A model generated the notes under the pieces. That model searched no databases. It was not told the origin of the DNA and was given only the letters and a program-made list of their open reading frames with translations. A program made the position numbers and the translations under genes. A stretch of DNA of 64,000 nt, taken from the NCBI RefSeq assembly GCF_000303155.1, contig NC_018719.1:620001-684000 (forward strand), read 5' to 3'. Below, piece by piece: positions 1-8,979 of this stretch. This stretch comes from Candidatus Nitrososphaera gargensis Ga9.2 (GTDB taxonomy: Archaea > Thermoproteota > Nitrososphaeria > Nitrososphaerales > Nitrososphaeraceae). The stretch's first letter is position 1. Every line of letters begins with the position of its first letter.

Positions 1-169
1 TCACCACCCGGGTAGTGTTTTCGTCCCTTGTCCGGGCAGACAATATCGTGCCTATCAGTATCTTGAACGGGTCGCCCTGCTCCTCCATCTGAAGCCCGCG
101 CAGCGCAGTGAGCCGGGGCGGCTTTTCCCTGTTAAGTGCCTGCTCCATCTTTTTTATTATGACGCCCAT
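1..169 (-). CDS. nth: Endonuclease III (partial, N-terminal part)
   Basis: Only the first 56 codons are in the window; the gene continues past position 1 on the minus strand. The translation reads MGVIIKKMEQALNREKPP and then DPFKILIGTILSARTRDENT, which matches the conserved start of the endonuclease III helix-hairpin-helix fold (family signature PF..L...ILSAQT.D). The family removes oxidised pyrimidines from DNA in base excision repair, using a catalytic Lys and Asp and a 4Fe-4S cluster that all lie outside the window. ATG at 169 is the first Met; an in-frame TTG at 184 follows an upstream stop and is a possible alternative. Identification rests on this short but distinctive segment. Confidence 0.82.
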   Translation of the reverse strand, partial: MGVIIKKMEQALNREKPPRLTALRGLQMEEQGDPFKILIGTILSARTRDENTTRVV

Positions 170-295
170 TGAGAGCCTGGTCAACTTGAAGGATTATGCG
201 TACAGAGCATATAATTGCTTGACTACTCCCACAGCTAAGGCATGTGAGATTCCTCTGTGATCATTTTGCTCCAATCTGCAATCACCAGAAGTTCT

Positions 296-1307
296 TCATT
301 TGGGATAGTCAATGTGCCCCTGCTCCAGACAGTATGCCAAGAGCTCGTTGCATGATATATTCATGCTACCATTATATTCGGCGTTTGTATCCAGTCCGCA
401 GTTCTTGCACACAAACAACCCTTAAGTCTTTCTTGCAGCTTTATGGCAGTTGTGGCATATTTGAGAGGAGTAAGCCCCGCTTACCTCCATCACTTTGACA
501 CCTAACCATTCTGCTTTGTATTTGATGTATGTATAAAAGCCTAAAGTATGGAAAGTTATTGATCACCCTGCGTACTCACCTACTACTATTTCTTATTCTA
601 TTTCGTATTCCTTTCAGCTTTCCAGCTACTATTACCACGTTGGTCCTCTATGCTTCTTCGACCATTGCCTCTGAAATTTTGTGCAGCTCGTGATTGACCT
701 GCAAGAACTCTGTATGTTTGAGTTGTCTCTTTATCTTGTAGAACACCTTTTTCTGTCCCAGCTTGCGCCGTAGGTTAAAGTAGAACCCTCTTATCCTGCG
801 TAAGTCTTGTCCATAAAGGTTGGGTCTTTTGTTTGCGGTGTTCGTTGTCACTGCAATGTGCCGTACTCCCAAATCTATTGCAAGCACGTTTGTCGCTGGC
901 CTTGGATATTTAGTTTCTTTTTCTATGCCGAGAAAAATATACCATTTACCTGCTTGTTGATTTACCTTGGCTTCTCTCAAATCATATTCTGTTAGTTCAT
1001 GTCTATAATCGGTATGTATTTTTAGATGTAGGCTCTTTAGATAGACTGGCACCTTCATCCAGTAGACGCTTGGAAATTTGCTATCTTTTTGTATGTCTAT
1101 CAGATCTCGTCGGAGAATCAATGGATACTGCTTTTTACTATTGATTTTGCCGCCATTTCGAATTATTCGTTCTGCCAGCCTATCAGCCTGTTGCTTTGTA
1201 GCAGAATATAGTTTGGCACCTTTTCTGCCTTGAATATATGCTTGGAAGTTATCGTACTCGCGATTGAGAAGTCCTAATTTGATTCTGCTATCGTTATCGT
1301 CTGTCAC
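296..1307 (-). pseudogene. tnpB: Decayed TnpB (IS605 OrfB/IS1341-type)
   Basis: The open part (648-1307, from a GTG) encodes 219 residues with the first RuvC motif (VLAIDLGVRHIAVTT) and the KRQLKH...LHKISEAMVEEA helix typical of TnpB. An in-frame TAG then interrupts it. The rest is recognisable across frames on the same strand: TNVVIVAGKLKGIR, INNFPYFRLL, YKAEWLGVKVMEVSGAYSSQ, the zinc ribbon CHNC...CKNCGLDTNAEYNGSMNI with another internal stop, and a final stop near 296. The usual N-terminal domain is also missing. TnpB is an RNA-guided nuclease of IS200/IS605 elements; this copy has at least three lesions and cannot be functional. It belongs to a different subfamily from the other three tnpB copies in the window. 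No intact ends were found. Confidence 0.85.
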
Positions 1308-1425
1308 TTTTGCCTTGATAGTTAGCTAGCTTTGCAAGAGTCCTCGACTCTTTGTATGACACAATTATAGGCGGCAGCTAATATAGGCGGCGACTGGTTT
1401 CACAAAGACTGCGGGCTTTCTCACC

Positions 1426-1440
1426 GTTTATAAAAATAAT
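1426..1440 (+). promoter_or_regulatory. TATA box for the phosphomevalonate dehydratase operon
   Basis: TTTATAAAAATAA lies about 40 nt before the TTG start at 1477, in an otherwise gene-free gap. It is the best TATA-like element upstream of the operon and would give a short leader. Inferred from position and composition only. Confidence 0.4.
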
Positions 1441-1476
1441 GGTTCTTATAGTCTCTGCAGAGACTCTATATCGGGA

Positions 1477-2625
1477 TTGGAACTTTCAAAGGACGAGGAA
1501 GAAGCGCTTGCCGGCAAGCACAGCGAGGCGCTTGCGTCTGCATACAGGATTCTTGTTGCCATAGGCGAGGCGACAGGCGCAAAAAAGCTCGTCCCTGTCA
1601 AGTGGGCCCACGTTTCTGGCGTCAACTATAACACAATAGGCGATGCCGGCGTCCAGTTCCTTGACAAGTTCAGTCGCACAGCCAAGGTTGTCGTAAGGAC
1701 AACTGTAAACCCGATGGGCTATGACAGGAACAAGCCAGAAGGCATCCCTGAAAAATTTCAGGAGAAACAGGCAAGCATAGTCAAGTCGTACGAAAGGATG
1801 GGCGTCACTCCATCGTTTACGTGCACGCCGTACGAAGTTTTTAACATCCCCGACAAGGGCACAGCTGTCAGCTTTGCAGAAAGCAACGCGGCCGTGTATT
1901 CAAACTCGCTTTTAGGCTTGATGACAAACAAAGAAAGCGCGCTTTCTGCTCTTGCCAGCTCTGTCACTGGCAAGGCGCCGCTCTCTGACCTCAGGCTCGA
2001 AGAGGCAAGAAAGCCTAAGGTGGGCATCAAGGTAGACTTCAAATTCGAAAGCGAGCTTGACTATGGGCTCTTGGGCTACTTTGCAGGCAAGACCGTCAAG
2101 GACAGCTCGGTTGCCTTTAGCGGTATACCCAAGCCTTCGACAATTGAGGCAAAGGCGCTGTCCGCGGCTATTGGGACATCGGGCTCTTGCGGCATGTTCA
2201 CACTTGGAGAGGCTAAGGAGAGGGTTTCATTTGGCAAACAAGAGGCCAAGGCGGTGATGGAAGAGCTGAACACTGCCGAAGACGGCGACATCATTACGCT
2301 TGGGAGCCCCCAGCTTGGCATGAACGAGCTTGATCTCTTGGCCAGACTTACCGAAGGCAAAAAGTTCAGCAAGCGCTGCATGATATTCTGCTCAAGGGCA
2401 ATACACAACCAGGCGGCAAAGGTGGGCCTGGCTGGCAAACTCGAAAGGGCAGGTGCGGAATTCATGTGCGATTCGTGCACGTGCCTTACCCCCTATGTTA
2501 CAAAGGAAAAATATGACTCAGTCGTGTCAAACAGCGTCAAGGGCGCCTATTATCTGAGCAACTCTAACAAGGTCAAGGTCGCTCTGAAAGACATCAAGAC
2601 GATAGTAAAGGAGTACGCCAAATAA
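1477..2625 (+). CDS. Phosphomevalonate dehydratase large subunit (aconitase X catalytic domain)
   Basis: A 382-residue aconitase-X large subunit. In archaea this enzyme, with the swivel subunit encoded next, dehydrates 5-phosphomevalonate to trans-anhydromevalonate 5-phosphate in the modified mevalonate pathway that supplies isoprenoids for membrane lipids. Visible family features: KWAHVSGVNYNTIGDAG near the N terminus, the TCTPYEVF block, GTSGSCGMF near residue 238, and CDSCTCLTPYV near residue 330, which carries the cysteines expected to hold the Fe-S cluster. Length is usual for the stand-alone archaeal subunit. TTG at 1477 is the natural start. The stop overlaps the next start by one base, so the two subunits are translationally coupled. 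Confidence 0.93.
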   Translation: MELSKDEEEALAGKHSEALASAYRILVAIGEATGAKKLVPVKWAHVSGVNYNTIGDAGVQFLDKFSRTAKVVVRTTVNPMGYDRNKPEGIPEKFQEKQASIVKSYERMGVTPSFTCTPYEVFNIPDKGTAVSFAESNAAVYSNSLLGLMTNKESALSALASSVTGKAPLSDLRLEEARKPKVGIKVDFKFESELDYGLLGYFAGKTVKDSSVAFSGIPKPSTIEAKALSAAIGTSGSCGMFTLGEAKERVSFGKQEAKAVMEELNTAEDGDIITLGSPQLGMNELDLLARLTEGKKFSKRCMIFCSRAIHNQAAKVGLAGKLERAGAEFMCDSCTCLTPYVTKEKYDSVVSNSVKGAYYLSNSNKVKVALKDIKTIVKEYAK

Positions 2626-3029
2626 TGATAATAATCAGCAACTGCAGAAAGATTGTCGGCGGGTCAGGCGAAGGCCAAGCTCTTGTCACGGCGCAGCCGA
2701 TCAACTTTCTTGCAATGGTCGACACCAAGACCGGCAGGATAACCGACCCAAAGCATGATCTATACGGCAAGTCGCTCAAGGGAACAGTGCTCGTATTCCC
2801 ATATGCAGTTGGAAGCAGCGTGGGCGCGTATGCAATCTACTCATTGAGGGAGTGCGGGACTGCGCCAAGCGCCGTCGTGTGCTCCAAGGCAGACATCACC
2901 ACCGCGTCCGGCTGTGCAATAGCCAACATCCCGGTAGTTGACCTACCAGAGAACGCACCGGCGATAAAGCAGGGCTCGATCACAAGGGTCGAAGCCGACA
3001 TAGGCAGGATCACAGTAAAGGTTTTATGA
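2625..3029 (+). CDS. Phosphomevalonate dehydratase small subunit (aconitase X swivel domain, DUF126)
   Basis: A 134-residue swivelling-domain partner of the preceding large subunit. The sequence has the family core GKSLKGTVLVFPYAVGSSVGAY, with the conserved GSS loop that contributes the catalytic serine in aconitase-X enzymes, and the SGCAIANIPVVDLP segment. ATG at 2625 overlaps the stop of the large subunit (TAATG), the usual arrangement. Both genes are intact and GC-richer than the mobile elements around them, as expected for core metabolism. Confidence 0.93.
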   Translation: MIIISNCRKIVGGSGEGQALVTAQPINFLAMVDTKTGRITDPKHDLYGKSLKGTVLVFPYAVGSSVGAYAIYSLRECGTAPSAVVCSKADITTASGCAIANIPVVDLPENAPAIKQGSITRVEADIGRITVKVL

Positions 3030-3341
3030 GTCATAAATATTGAAGATTTGCTCCAATGCGAACTTCTATTTAACATCTCAATCAAGATTCATCCAGAGTT
3101 AATCTGTTACTATATTGTAAAGCTGATAAATCTTAATTCAACTTGCTAAATTTAGTGGTCATTAAAACATGAATAAACAGTAAGGGTTATTGTTAAAATT
3201 CACAAATTTTTGCGCGGTTCTAACAAAGGAAGCTTGCTATCTTTTTGCAGCCCATATGACGGATATAGTTATATCGATTCATCAAGAAGTGAAAAATTGC
3301 ATAGCTGTAGCCAGTAGGCTTTTGTTATCATAATGAAGAGT
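3030..3341. other. Gene-free, AT-rich stretch
   Basis: Between the phosphomevalonate dehydratase operon and the left end of a tnpB remnant I see no credible reading frame, RNA gene or clear terminator. Only short AT-rich runs are present. Confidence 0.6.
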
Positions 3342-3397
3342 ACGGGAACCAAAGAAAACCCCACACTCTTTAGAGGTGGGATGAATCTAGTTCCCGT
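3342..3397 (+). repeat. Left-end double hairpin of a tnpB element (copy 1)
   Basis: Outer inverted repeat ACGGGAAC / GTTCCCGT encloses an inner hairpin CCCAC-A-CTC TTTA GAG-GTGGG. The same structure, nearly base for base, occurs at 44325-44379 upstream of the intact tnpB, so it marks the left end of this element family. Here it precedes a truncated tnpB by about 80 nt. Confidence 0.75.
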
Positions 3398-3476
3398 TAA
3401 TGAATCTCCTCCCCTCCCACCAAGGTGCTCCAGACGTTAAATAGTAGTAGCAGTGCATACAAAAAGAATAAAAACG

Positions 3477-3860
3477 ATGCAGAACTACAAGTTCCGCCTG
3501 TATCCAACATATGAGCAGAAGCTTGTGCTAGAACAGACGCTGGATGGCTGCAGATGGGTGTACAACTACTTGCTTGACAAAAACATGTCAGAGTACGACA
3601 TGAACTATGCCTTGACTGAATTAAAAGAGCAGCATCCATGGCTTTGCAAATACTACTACCATTCCAAGATGCTTCAGATGGTAGCAAAGCAGCTCGCAGC
3701 AGCTGCAAGAAAGACCGCAAGTGGAGGAAAGCTGTCTGTCATACAGAAAGGATGGTGATTTCAACGCTTTTACCTACAACCAGTCTGGCTTTAAAATTGA
3801 AGATGGAAAGCTCTACCTGTCCAAGATATAGGCAGTAGCATAAGGATTGTACTGCATACA
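3477..3860 (+). pseudogene. tnpB: Truncated tnpB remnant
   Basis: Starts like the intact copy at 44465 (MQNYKFRLYPTYEQKLVLEQ, CRWVYNYLLDKNMSEYDMNY, HPWLCKYYYHSKMLQMVAKQ). After about residue 90 it shifts frame (tandem AGCAGC tracts and a duplicated TAC are near the lesion). It continues in another frame as DFNAFTYNQSGF and IEDGKLYLSKI, then loses similarity near 3860. The RuvC catalytic domain, zinc ribbon and right-end hairpin are all absent. It is a dead relic of the same subfamily as the copies at 44.5 kb and 56 kb. Confidence 0.85.
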
Positions 3861-4085
3861 CTTTGTTTAAAAAGTCAACAATCCATGCTTGGATAGCTGT
3901 TTGATTGCATGACTTTGTTTTTATGAGTTATTACTTTTTACAGAAAACCTCTAAGACATATGAAGAATTATAGAAAAGGCCAGCCAAATTTTCTGATATC
4001 AGATCGGCTAATAGAATTATTAAAAATTCTAAGTTCAGGTATTTCCTTCCTAATCCAGATTAGGGCGGCATACAAGTACTAAGAG

Positions 4086-6428
4086 ATGAAATCCCACGCT
4101 AATAGGTTGGGACTAATATCGTTCATTTCTGCAACGTTGGTTATATTAGCAACAGCGCAACCAAATTTAGTTGTCCTCTCTTCTCAACAGCCTGCGAATG
4201 TAGAGATTGCAGGCGTGTTTAACATAATATATGATGACAAGCCTCAATACATACTAACAGATAACAGCGGAAAATCCTATTCACTTGATTTGGACGAAAA
4301 TCTAACTGAAGAACAAGGCGGACCGCTAAAGCTTAATCGCAAAGATGTTGTGGTTAGTGGTATCCTAGATCCTGTAACAAACACGATCAAGGTCATCGCG
4401 ATAGAACTGGCTAATGAACACGATCTTGCCAGCAACAATACATCCTCGCAAAATTTAACCGAGGTAAAGGTGACTGGTGTACTAAACACAATATGGCCGC
4501 TTATGGCACCAAATGATACAGGTGATCATACAATTGAACCTAAGTACTACCTAGTAGATAACAGCGGAAAATCCTATTCACTTGATTTGGACGAAAATCT
4601 AACTGAAGAACAAGGCGGACCGCTAAAGCTTAATCGCAAAGATGTTGTGGTTAGTGGTATCCTAGATCCTGTAACAAACACGATCAAGGTCATCGCGATA
4701 GAACTGGCGGATTCCCCGCCAGTAGGCGTTCATAGGCCTACAAGTTCTCATTTGCTGGGTGCTCATGTTTCCGGCCCTCAGAAGTGGGCAGTCATATTAT
4801 GCCGCTTTGGAGATGCAACGAGTGTGACACCACAGCCGACGACATACTTCCAAAATGAAATGAATTTCTTGGACGGTTACTGGAGAGAGTTATCGTATGA
4901 CATCATCAATCTTGGTGGAAGTCAGGTTTTTGGATGGTACAACCTGCCTAATCCACGATCAACATACATTCCCGCTGGAGGCTCAGCGGACCTAGTATCT
5001 CTTGCTAATGATTGTACGGCGGCTGCCGACCCAGATGTTTTCTTTCCAGACTACATGGGTATTATATTGGCTTTCAACCAAGACCTTGATTGCTGCTCTT
5101 GGGGTGGCAGTCTCGGCTTGAATAGGGATGGAAGCGTAATATCATACAGCATGACTTGGATGGCCACTTGGGGGTGGAGTAATGCAAATGTAATGGGGCA
5201 TGAAATGGGTCATGGTTTTGGTCTTCCACATTCCTCAGGCTCCTACGGAGCAACTTATGATTCAAGGTGGGATGTAATGAGTAGTTGGCCTACTTGTCCA
5301 CCTGCACATCCTAACTTTGGCTGTGTTGGGGTCCATACCATTGCCTTCCACAAGGATGCGCTAGGTTGGATCTCTGGTGCTCAGCGGTATGTTGCTACTA
5401 CAGCTCCAGACCAGTCAGTCTACATTGAGCGCTTGGCACTACCTGCAACTTCTGGCTATATGGTAGCACAGATCCCCATAGGTGGCTCAACTACAAATTT
5501 CTACACTATTGAGGCACGAAAACTTGTAGGATTTGATGATAATGTACCTAGTAACGCAATTGTAATTCACAAAGTTGATACCACTAGAGGCGACAGGCTA
5601 GCACAAGTTGTAGATGAAGATGTCAGCCCGAATACTAATCCTAACGATGCTGGAGCTATGTGGGTATCCGGAGAAATATTTAGAGATAGTGCAAATAATA
5701 TAGCAGTAGAAGTAGTTGAAGAGACAGCGACCGGTTTCAGAATAATCATTAACCCTAGCAATCATCCACCTGTAGCGAATGATCAGTCTGTAGATACCAA
5801 TCAGAATACTCCTATCTCAATTACATTATCTGCTACTGACCCGGACGGTGATCCAATAGCCTACTCAATAGTAACAAACCCCTCTCAAGGAAATCTGAAC
5901 ATGTTCAATCCATCCACAGGTACTGTAACCTATGTTCCAACCGCTAGCTACTTTGGTCCAGACAGTTTTACATTCAAAGCAACAGATAGTAGAGGAGCAG
6001 ATAGCAATATTGCTACAGTGTCAATAATGATAAAGGGTCCACCTGATTGCAATAACCCAACTATAGTTGGCAATGATAACAGAAATGATATCATACAGGG
6101 TACTACGGGCAATGATGTCATCGATGGATTAGGTGGGAACGATATCATAAATGGTAATGGAGGTAATGATGAAATATGTGGAGGAAACGGCAATGATACA
6201 ATCAACAGCCGCGGTGATAATGATCGCATTAACGGCGGCTCTGGCAACGACATAATCAACAGCCACGGTGGTAACGATCAACTATATGGTGGAGAGAGCA
6301 ATGATATAATCAATAGTGGTGCGGGCAATGACTTGATCGATGGCGGATCAGACAATGATATTGGCAACGCAGGTCCCGGCACAGACAAGTGCTTTAATAT
6401 AGAGACTGCCGCAAATTGCGAACCTTGA
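4086..6428 (+). CDS. Secreted metzincin-type metalloprotease with Ig-like domain and RTX repeats
   Basis: A 780-residue surface or secreted protein. Residues 1-25 form a signal peptide (LISFISATLVILATAQ). Two near-identical modules of unknown fold follow (SGKSYSLDLDENLTEEQGGP, DVVVSGILDPVTNTIKVIAI). The protease region contains HEMGHGFGLPH at 372-382, a complete HExxHxxGxxH zinc site with the Glu base, followed by a Met-turn-like DVMSSW. An Ig/cadherin-like domain (about 570-655) has the VANDQSVDTNQNTPISITLS and [13 protein letters not shown] signatures. RTX nonapeptides (GGNDIINGN, GSGNDIINS) fill about 665-760 and end in a Cys pair. RTX repeats bind calcium outside the cell. Likely role: extracellular protein degradation or surface remodelling; substrate unknown. 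Confidence 0.82.
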   Translation: MKSHANRLGLISFISATLVILATAQPNLVVLSSQQPANVEIAGVFNIIYDDKPQYILTDNSGKSYSLDLDENLTEEQGGPLKLNRKDVVVSGILDPVTNTIKVIAIELANEHDLASNNTSSQNLTEVKVTGVLNTIWPLMAPNDTGDHTIEPKYYLVDNSGKSYSLDLDENLTEEQGGPLKLNRKDVVVSGILDPVTNTIKVIAIELADSPPVGVHRPTSSHLLGAHVSGPQKWAVILCRFGDATSVTPQPTTYFQNEMNFLDGYWRELSYDIINLGGSQVFGWYNLPNPRSTYIPAGGSADLVSLANDCTAAADPDVFFPDYMGIILAFNQDLDCCSWGGSLGLNRDGSVISYSMTWMATWGWSNANVMGHEMGHGFGLPHSSGSYGATYDSRWDVMSSWPTCPPAHPNFGCVGVHTIAFHKDALGWISGAQRYVATTAPDQSVYIERLALPATSGYMVAQIPIGGSTTNFYTIEARKLVGFDDNVPSNAIVIHKVDTTRGDRLAQVVDEDVSPNTNPNDAGAMWVSGEIFRDSANNIAVEVVEETATGFRIIINPSNHPPVANDQSVDTNQNTPISITLSATDPDGDPIAYSIVTNPSQGNLNMFNPSTGTVTYVPTASYFGPDSFTFKATDSRGADSNIATVSIMIKGPPDCNNPTIVGNDNRNDIIQGTTGNDVIDGLGGNDIINGNGGNDEICGGNGNDTINSRGDNDRINGGSGNDIINSHGGNDQLYGGESNDIINSGAGNDLIDGGSDNDIGNAGPGTDKCFNIETAANCEP
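4259..4411 (+). repeat. 153-bp perfect direct repeat, copy 1
   Basis: Positions 4259-4411 and 4556-4708 are identical base for base, 297 bp apart, in the same frame of the metalloprotease gene. They encode the repeated N-terminal module. Perfect identity at synonymous sites points to a recent duplication or gene conversion. Confidence 0.95.
4556..4708 (+). repeat. 153-bp perfect direct repeat, copy 2
   Basis: Second copy of the intragenic repeat at 4259-4411. The sequence between the copies, encoding NEHDLASNNTSS through PKYYLV, is unique. Confidence 0.95.
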
Positions 6429-6531
6429 AGAAACGAAGATAAAAAATACAAAATAGTAAATGGTGTGATTGATTGCAGCAAAGCACGCACTAGAGTAAAG
6501 GTTTAATTGCAAAAAATGCAACATCATGTCA

Positions 6532-6603
6532 TTCGGTGCATGGCGCTTCGACGGGCGAACCGACTGCGACAAGCGGAATGACGACCAAAGTCCATGCACC
6601 GAA
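6532..6603 (+). ncRNA. Candidate structured RNA, 72 nt
   Basis: A perfect 12-bp inverted repeat, TTCGGTGCATGG (6532-6543) and CCATGCACCGAA (6592-6603), closes a GC-rich 48-nt interior in an AT-rich intergenic gap. The interior can form a further CGCTT/AAGCG helix. It lies between the 3' ends of the convergent genes 4086-6428 and 6611-6886, so it could be a shared terminator structure or an independent small RNA. No known RNA family was recognised. Confidence 0.45.
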
Positions 6604-6610
6604 AAATACA

Positions 6611-6886
6611 CTAAATTTCTGATGCTCTGGTTTCCATTTGCAGCAGCTCGCACATTCTGTTGAGCGCCGCAAGGTACTCTACGCCTTTTGGCGTCGTACG
6701 GTAGTACTTTTTGCCCTGCTCTATGTCGTTTACCACCAAACCATCTTCCATCATCTGTTGCAGATATGCTGTTGCCTGAGAATGGCTCAGGCAGGCTGAA
6801 AACATTATCCTTGATATGCCGGCACCAGGGCCCATTGCCGTCTGCAATACATCTCTCATCACCTCATCCCTCTGCCTATTGCGCAA
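6611..6886 (-). CDS. Small winged-helix DNA-binding protein (ArnR1-like)
   Basis: A 91-residue single wHTH protein. The pattern MRDVLQTA..GAGISRIMFSACLSHSQATAYLQQMMEDGLV......KYYRTTPKGVEYL is that of the small archaeal wHTH family common in thaumarchaea, with the recognition helix at SHSQATAYLQQM and a basic wing. The gene at 13563 is a paralogue. Target genes are unknown. It stands alone, convergent with the metalloprotease. Confidence 0.75.
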   Translation of the reverse strand: MRNRQRDEVMRDVLQTAMGPGAGISRIMFSACLSHSQATAYLQQMMEDGLVVNDIEQGKKYYRTTPKGVEYLAALNRMCELLQMETRASEI

Positions 6887-6954
6887 ATCCCGTTCCCAGT
6901 CTAAATGGCGATTGCTGTCAGCTTAAAAACAATCCGCTATAATCTTCTATAACT

Positions 6955-7167
6955 TTATAGCACTTCGACTACCTTTTTTCGTGATGTCAGGCCCGAAACT
7001 ATCCTGATCCGATCTTCCCCTACGCCGAAATGTGCAGCCAGTTTTTTCACCAGCTCCCTATTTGCCTTTCCGCGCTCTGGTTGCGACTTGATCGATACAG
7101 CTATTTCGTCATCGCTTACCTCTAGTCGGTCGTCAGAGCTGAACCTGACTAAAACCAAGTACCGCAC
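6955..7167 (-). CDS. DUF167 / YggU family protein
   Basis: A 70-residue protein with the family pattern IAVSIKSQPERGKANRELVKKLA..FGV...RIRIVSGLTSRKKVVEV. The family is widespread in bacteria and archaea, has a solved small alpha/beta fold, and lacks an assigned activity. Length is typical. Its start lies about 60 bp from the divergent zinc-ribbon gene at 7230, so the two promoters share this gap. Confidence 0.85.
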   Translation of the reverse strand: MRYLVLVRFSSDDRLEVSDDEIAVSIKSQPERGKANRELVKKLAAHFGVGEDRIRIVSGLTSRKKVVEVL

Positions 7168-7229
7168 CGGTTATAGTGGAAATGTGTGCTTGAAAACCTT
7201 TTATTAGCGAAAGAGCGATAGCATCACGA

Positions 7230-7445
7230 TTGGCAAGCTTTTGTCCTGAATGCGGAGGAGAGCTGAAATTTGACCTTACTAGTAAGAACTTTATCTGCAA
7301 AAGCTGTGGCCTCTTTGCTTCCCGGGAAAAGATAGACGAGCTGCGCGACAAGGCTGAAAGATCTAGGGACGATCCGAGAAGAAAGCATCATGACGACTAC
7401 CTCGATTGGTGGCAGTCGTCAAAGAAGGACAAGCAACAAAAGTAG
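7230..7445 (+). CDS. Small zinc-ribbon protein
   Basis: 71 residues: an N-terminal zinc ribbon with two CxxC knuckles (CPEC...CKSC, residues 5-27) and a charged C-terminal helix (KIDELRDKAERSRDDPRRKH). TTG at 7230 is the only start giving the whole ribbon. It may bind RNA or act in transcription or modification, but nothing specific can be assigned. It is convergent with the Lrp-type regulator, whose stop is 3 bp away. Confidence 0.7.
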   Translation: MASFCPECGGELKFDLTSKNFICKSCGLFASREKIDELRDKAERSRDDPRRKHHDDYLDWWQSSKKDKQQK

Positions 7446-7447
7446 CT

Positions 7448-7951
7448 CTATGTCGCAGCCGCTGTAGCGTCTGAAATGTCCCTTTTCAACGATACGGACT
7501 GCTCTTCCTTTATCGTTTTCAGGACTGTCATCAACTCTGCTTCGGTTATCTGCGGAAGCCTCCGTATCTTGTTCACCACAATGTCTCTCATTTCGTCGAG
7601 GTTCCTTGCGCGTATTTTCAGTAAAAGATCGAACCGACCATGCATTTCATGTATCTCCAGTATCTCGTCGACCTGCGACAGGAGGGCCGTAACTTCATCC
7701 GACGAGCCTTCCTTGATGTTTATGCCCATGAAGGCAAGGTGGTCGTAACCTAAAAGCCGGTTATCAGTCGCAATTGTGAACTTGCGGATAATTCCGGCGG
7801 CCATGAGCCTGCGGACCCGCATATGCACCGTCGCGTCTGAGATCTCGAGCTCTTTGGCTATCTCTACGAACGGCCGCGACGCGTCGCGGCTCAGTATGTC
7901 TATTATCTTCAGGTTTATCTCGTCTAGTAGCAGATCCGGTGGAAATGGCAC
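7448..7951 (-). CDS. Lrp/AsnC family transcriptional regulator
   Basis: 167 residues with the classic two-domain layout. An N-terminal HTH (LDEINLKIIDILSRDASRPF, EIAKELEISDATVHMRVRRL, residues 9-60) is followed by a RAM ligand-binding domain (LAFMGINIKEG, VDEILEIHEMHGRFDLLLKI). These proteins form dimers to octamers and usually sense amino acids. Effector and targets cannot be read from the sequence. The start lies 74 bp from the divergent tRNA thiolase gene. Confidence 0.9.
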   Translation of the reverse strand: MPFPPDLLLDEINLKIIDILSRDASRPFVEIAKELEISDATVHMRVRRLMAAGIIRKFTIATDNRLLGYDHLAFMGINIKEGSSDEVTALLSQVDEILEIHEMHGRFDLLLKIRARNLDEMRDIVVNKIRRLPQITEAELMTVLKTIKEEQSVSLKRDISDATAAAT

Positions 7952-8025
7952 TAGAAAAGTACGAACTTTGGATCTAATAACGGTTCATGCTCGAATGGTT
8001 AATAACCCTTGCAATGCGCTAGCCA

Positions 8026-8979
8026 ATGTGTATGTTTTGCAGCAAGTGCCAGAAGGCAGAGAGCGTATACCACAGGGCGTACTCTGGCGAATATCTATGC
8101 AAAAAGTGCTTCATGCGCTCCATCGAGGACAAGGCTGCAAAGACAATTTCAAAGTATTCGATGATAGGCTACGGTGACAGGGTCGCCGTCGGGGTGTCAG
8201 GCGGCAAGGACAGTTTGTCGTTGCTGTACGTGTTAAAGGCGCTTTTTGAGCAGCACCCAAACAATGGCAATGAGCTGGTGGCAGTCACCATCGACGAAGG
8301 CATCAAGGGCTACCGTGATGAGTCGCTTCGGATAGTGAGAGACTTTTGTGCGCAGCTTGGAGTAGAGAGCAAGGTGCTCAGCTACAAGTCGTTGTTTGGG
8401 GTCGACATGGACGAGGCTATGGTGCTGAGGCCATCGGAAAAGAAGATATCATCCTGCTCGATCTGCGGCACATTCCGCCGCCGGGCAATCGACATCGCCG
8501 CAGAAACCGTCGGCGCGGATGTCGTCGCGACTGCACACAACATGGACGACCAATTACAAACATTCATGATCAACCTGCTCGCTGGCGATGTGGAGCGCAT
8601 CGGCTGGATCTATCCCGAGCCGGTGCAGTACGCAAACAACAGGATGAAGAAGGTCAAGCCGTTCATCGAGATCTACGAATACGAGATCGCATTCTATGCA
8701 CTCCAGCGCGAGATCCCATTCCAGTCAGAAGAGTGCCCCTACATGAACGAGAGCATACGTACCGACCTGCGTGAGTTTTTCAATAGGATGGAAAAGGCCC
8801 ATCCGGGCATAAAGCACAACGCCTACAACTCTATGATGAAGGTGTCAAAGACGCTGCGCAACATCCCGGGCGACCAAGGCAAAAAGTGCTCGGTGTGCGG
8901 CCGGGACTCTACCGGCGACGTCTGCTCGGTATGCAAGACCGTCAGCGTGCTGACATCGTCATCCAACAAGCAAATATAG
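8026..8979 (+). CDS. NcsA/TtuA-type tRNA 2-thiolation protein
   Basis: 317 residues. An N-terminal zinc finger (CSKC at 5-8, CKKC at 25-28) precedes the adenylating PP-loop VGVSGGKDS (58-63), the SSCSICGTFRRRAID block with two Cys of the catalytic Fe-S site, and the TAHNMDDQLQTF motif. A C-terminal zinc finger (CSVCGR...CSVCK) closes it. The family activates tRNA U34 or U54 with ATP and transfers sulfur from a thiocarboxylated ubiquitin-like carrier. The start may be ATG 8026 or the second Met at 8032, which fits the family better. Its last codons overlap the probable promoter of the SRP RNA. Confidence 0.9.
   Translation: MCMFCSKCQKAESVYHRAYSGEYLCKKCFMRSIEDKAAKTISKYSMIGYGDRVAVGVSGGKDSLSLLYVLKALFEQHPNNGNELVAVTIDEGIKGYRDESLRIVRDFCAQLGVESKVLSYKSLFGVDMDEAMVLRPSEKKISSCSICGTFRRRAIDIAAETVGADVVATAHNMDDQLQTFMINLLAGDVERIGWIYPEPVQYANNRMKKVKPFIEIYEYEIAFYALQREIPFQSEECPYMNESIRTDLREFFNRMEKAHPGIKHNAYNSMMKVSKTLRNIPGDQGKKCSVCGRDSTGDVCSVCKTVSVLTSSSNKQI

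Noticed and set aside
244-498. 84-codon plus-strand frame
   Set aside because: It lies opposite the zinc-ribbon end of the decayed minus-strand tnpB.
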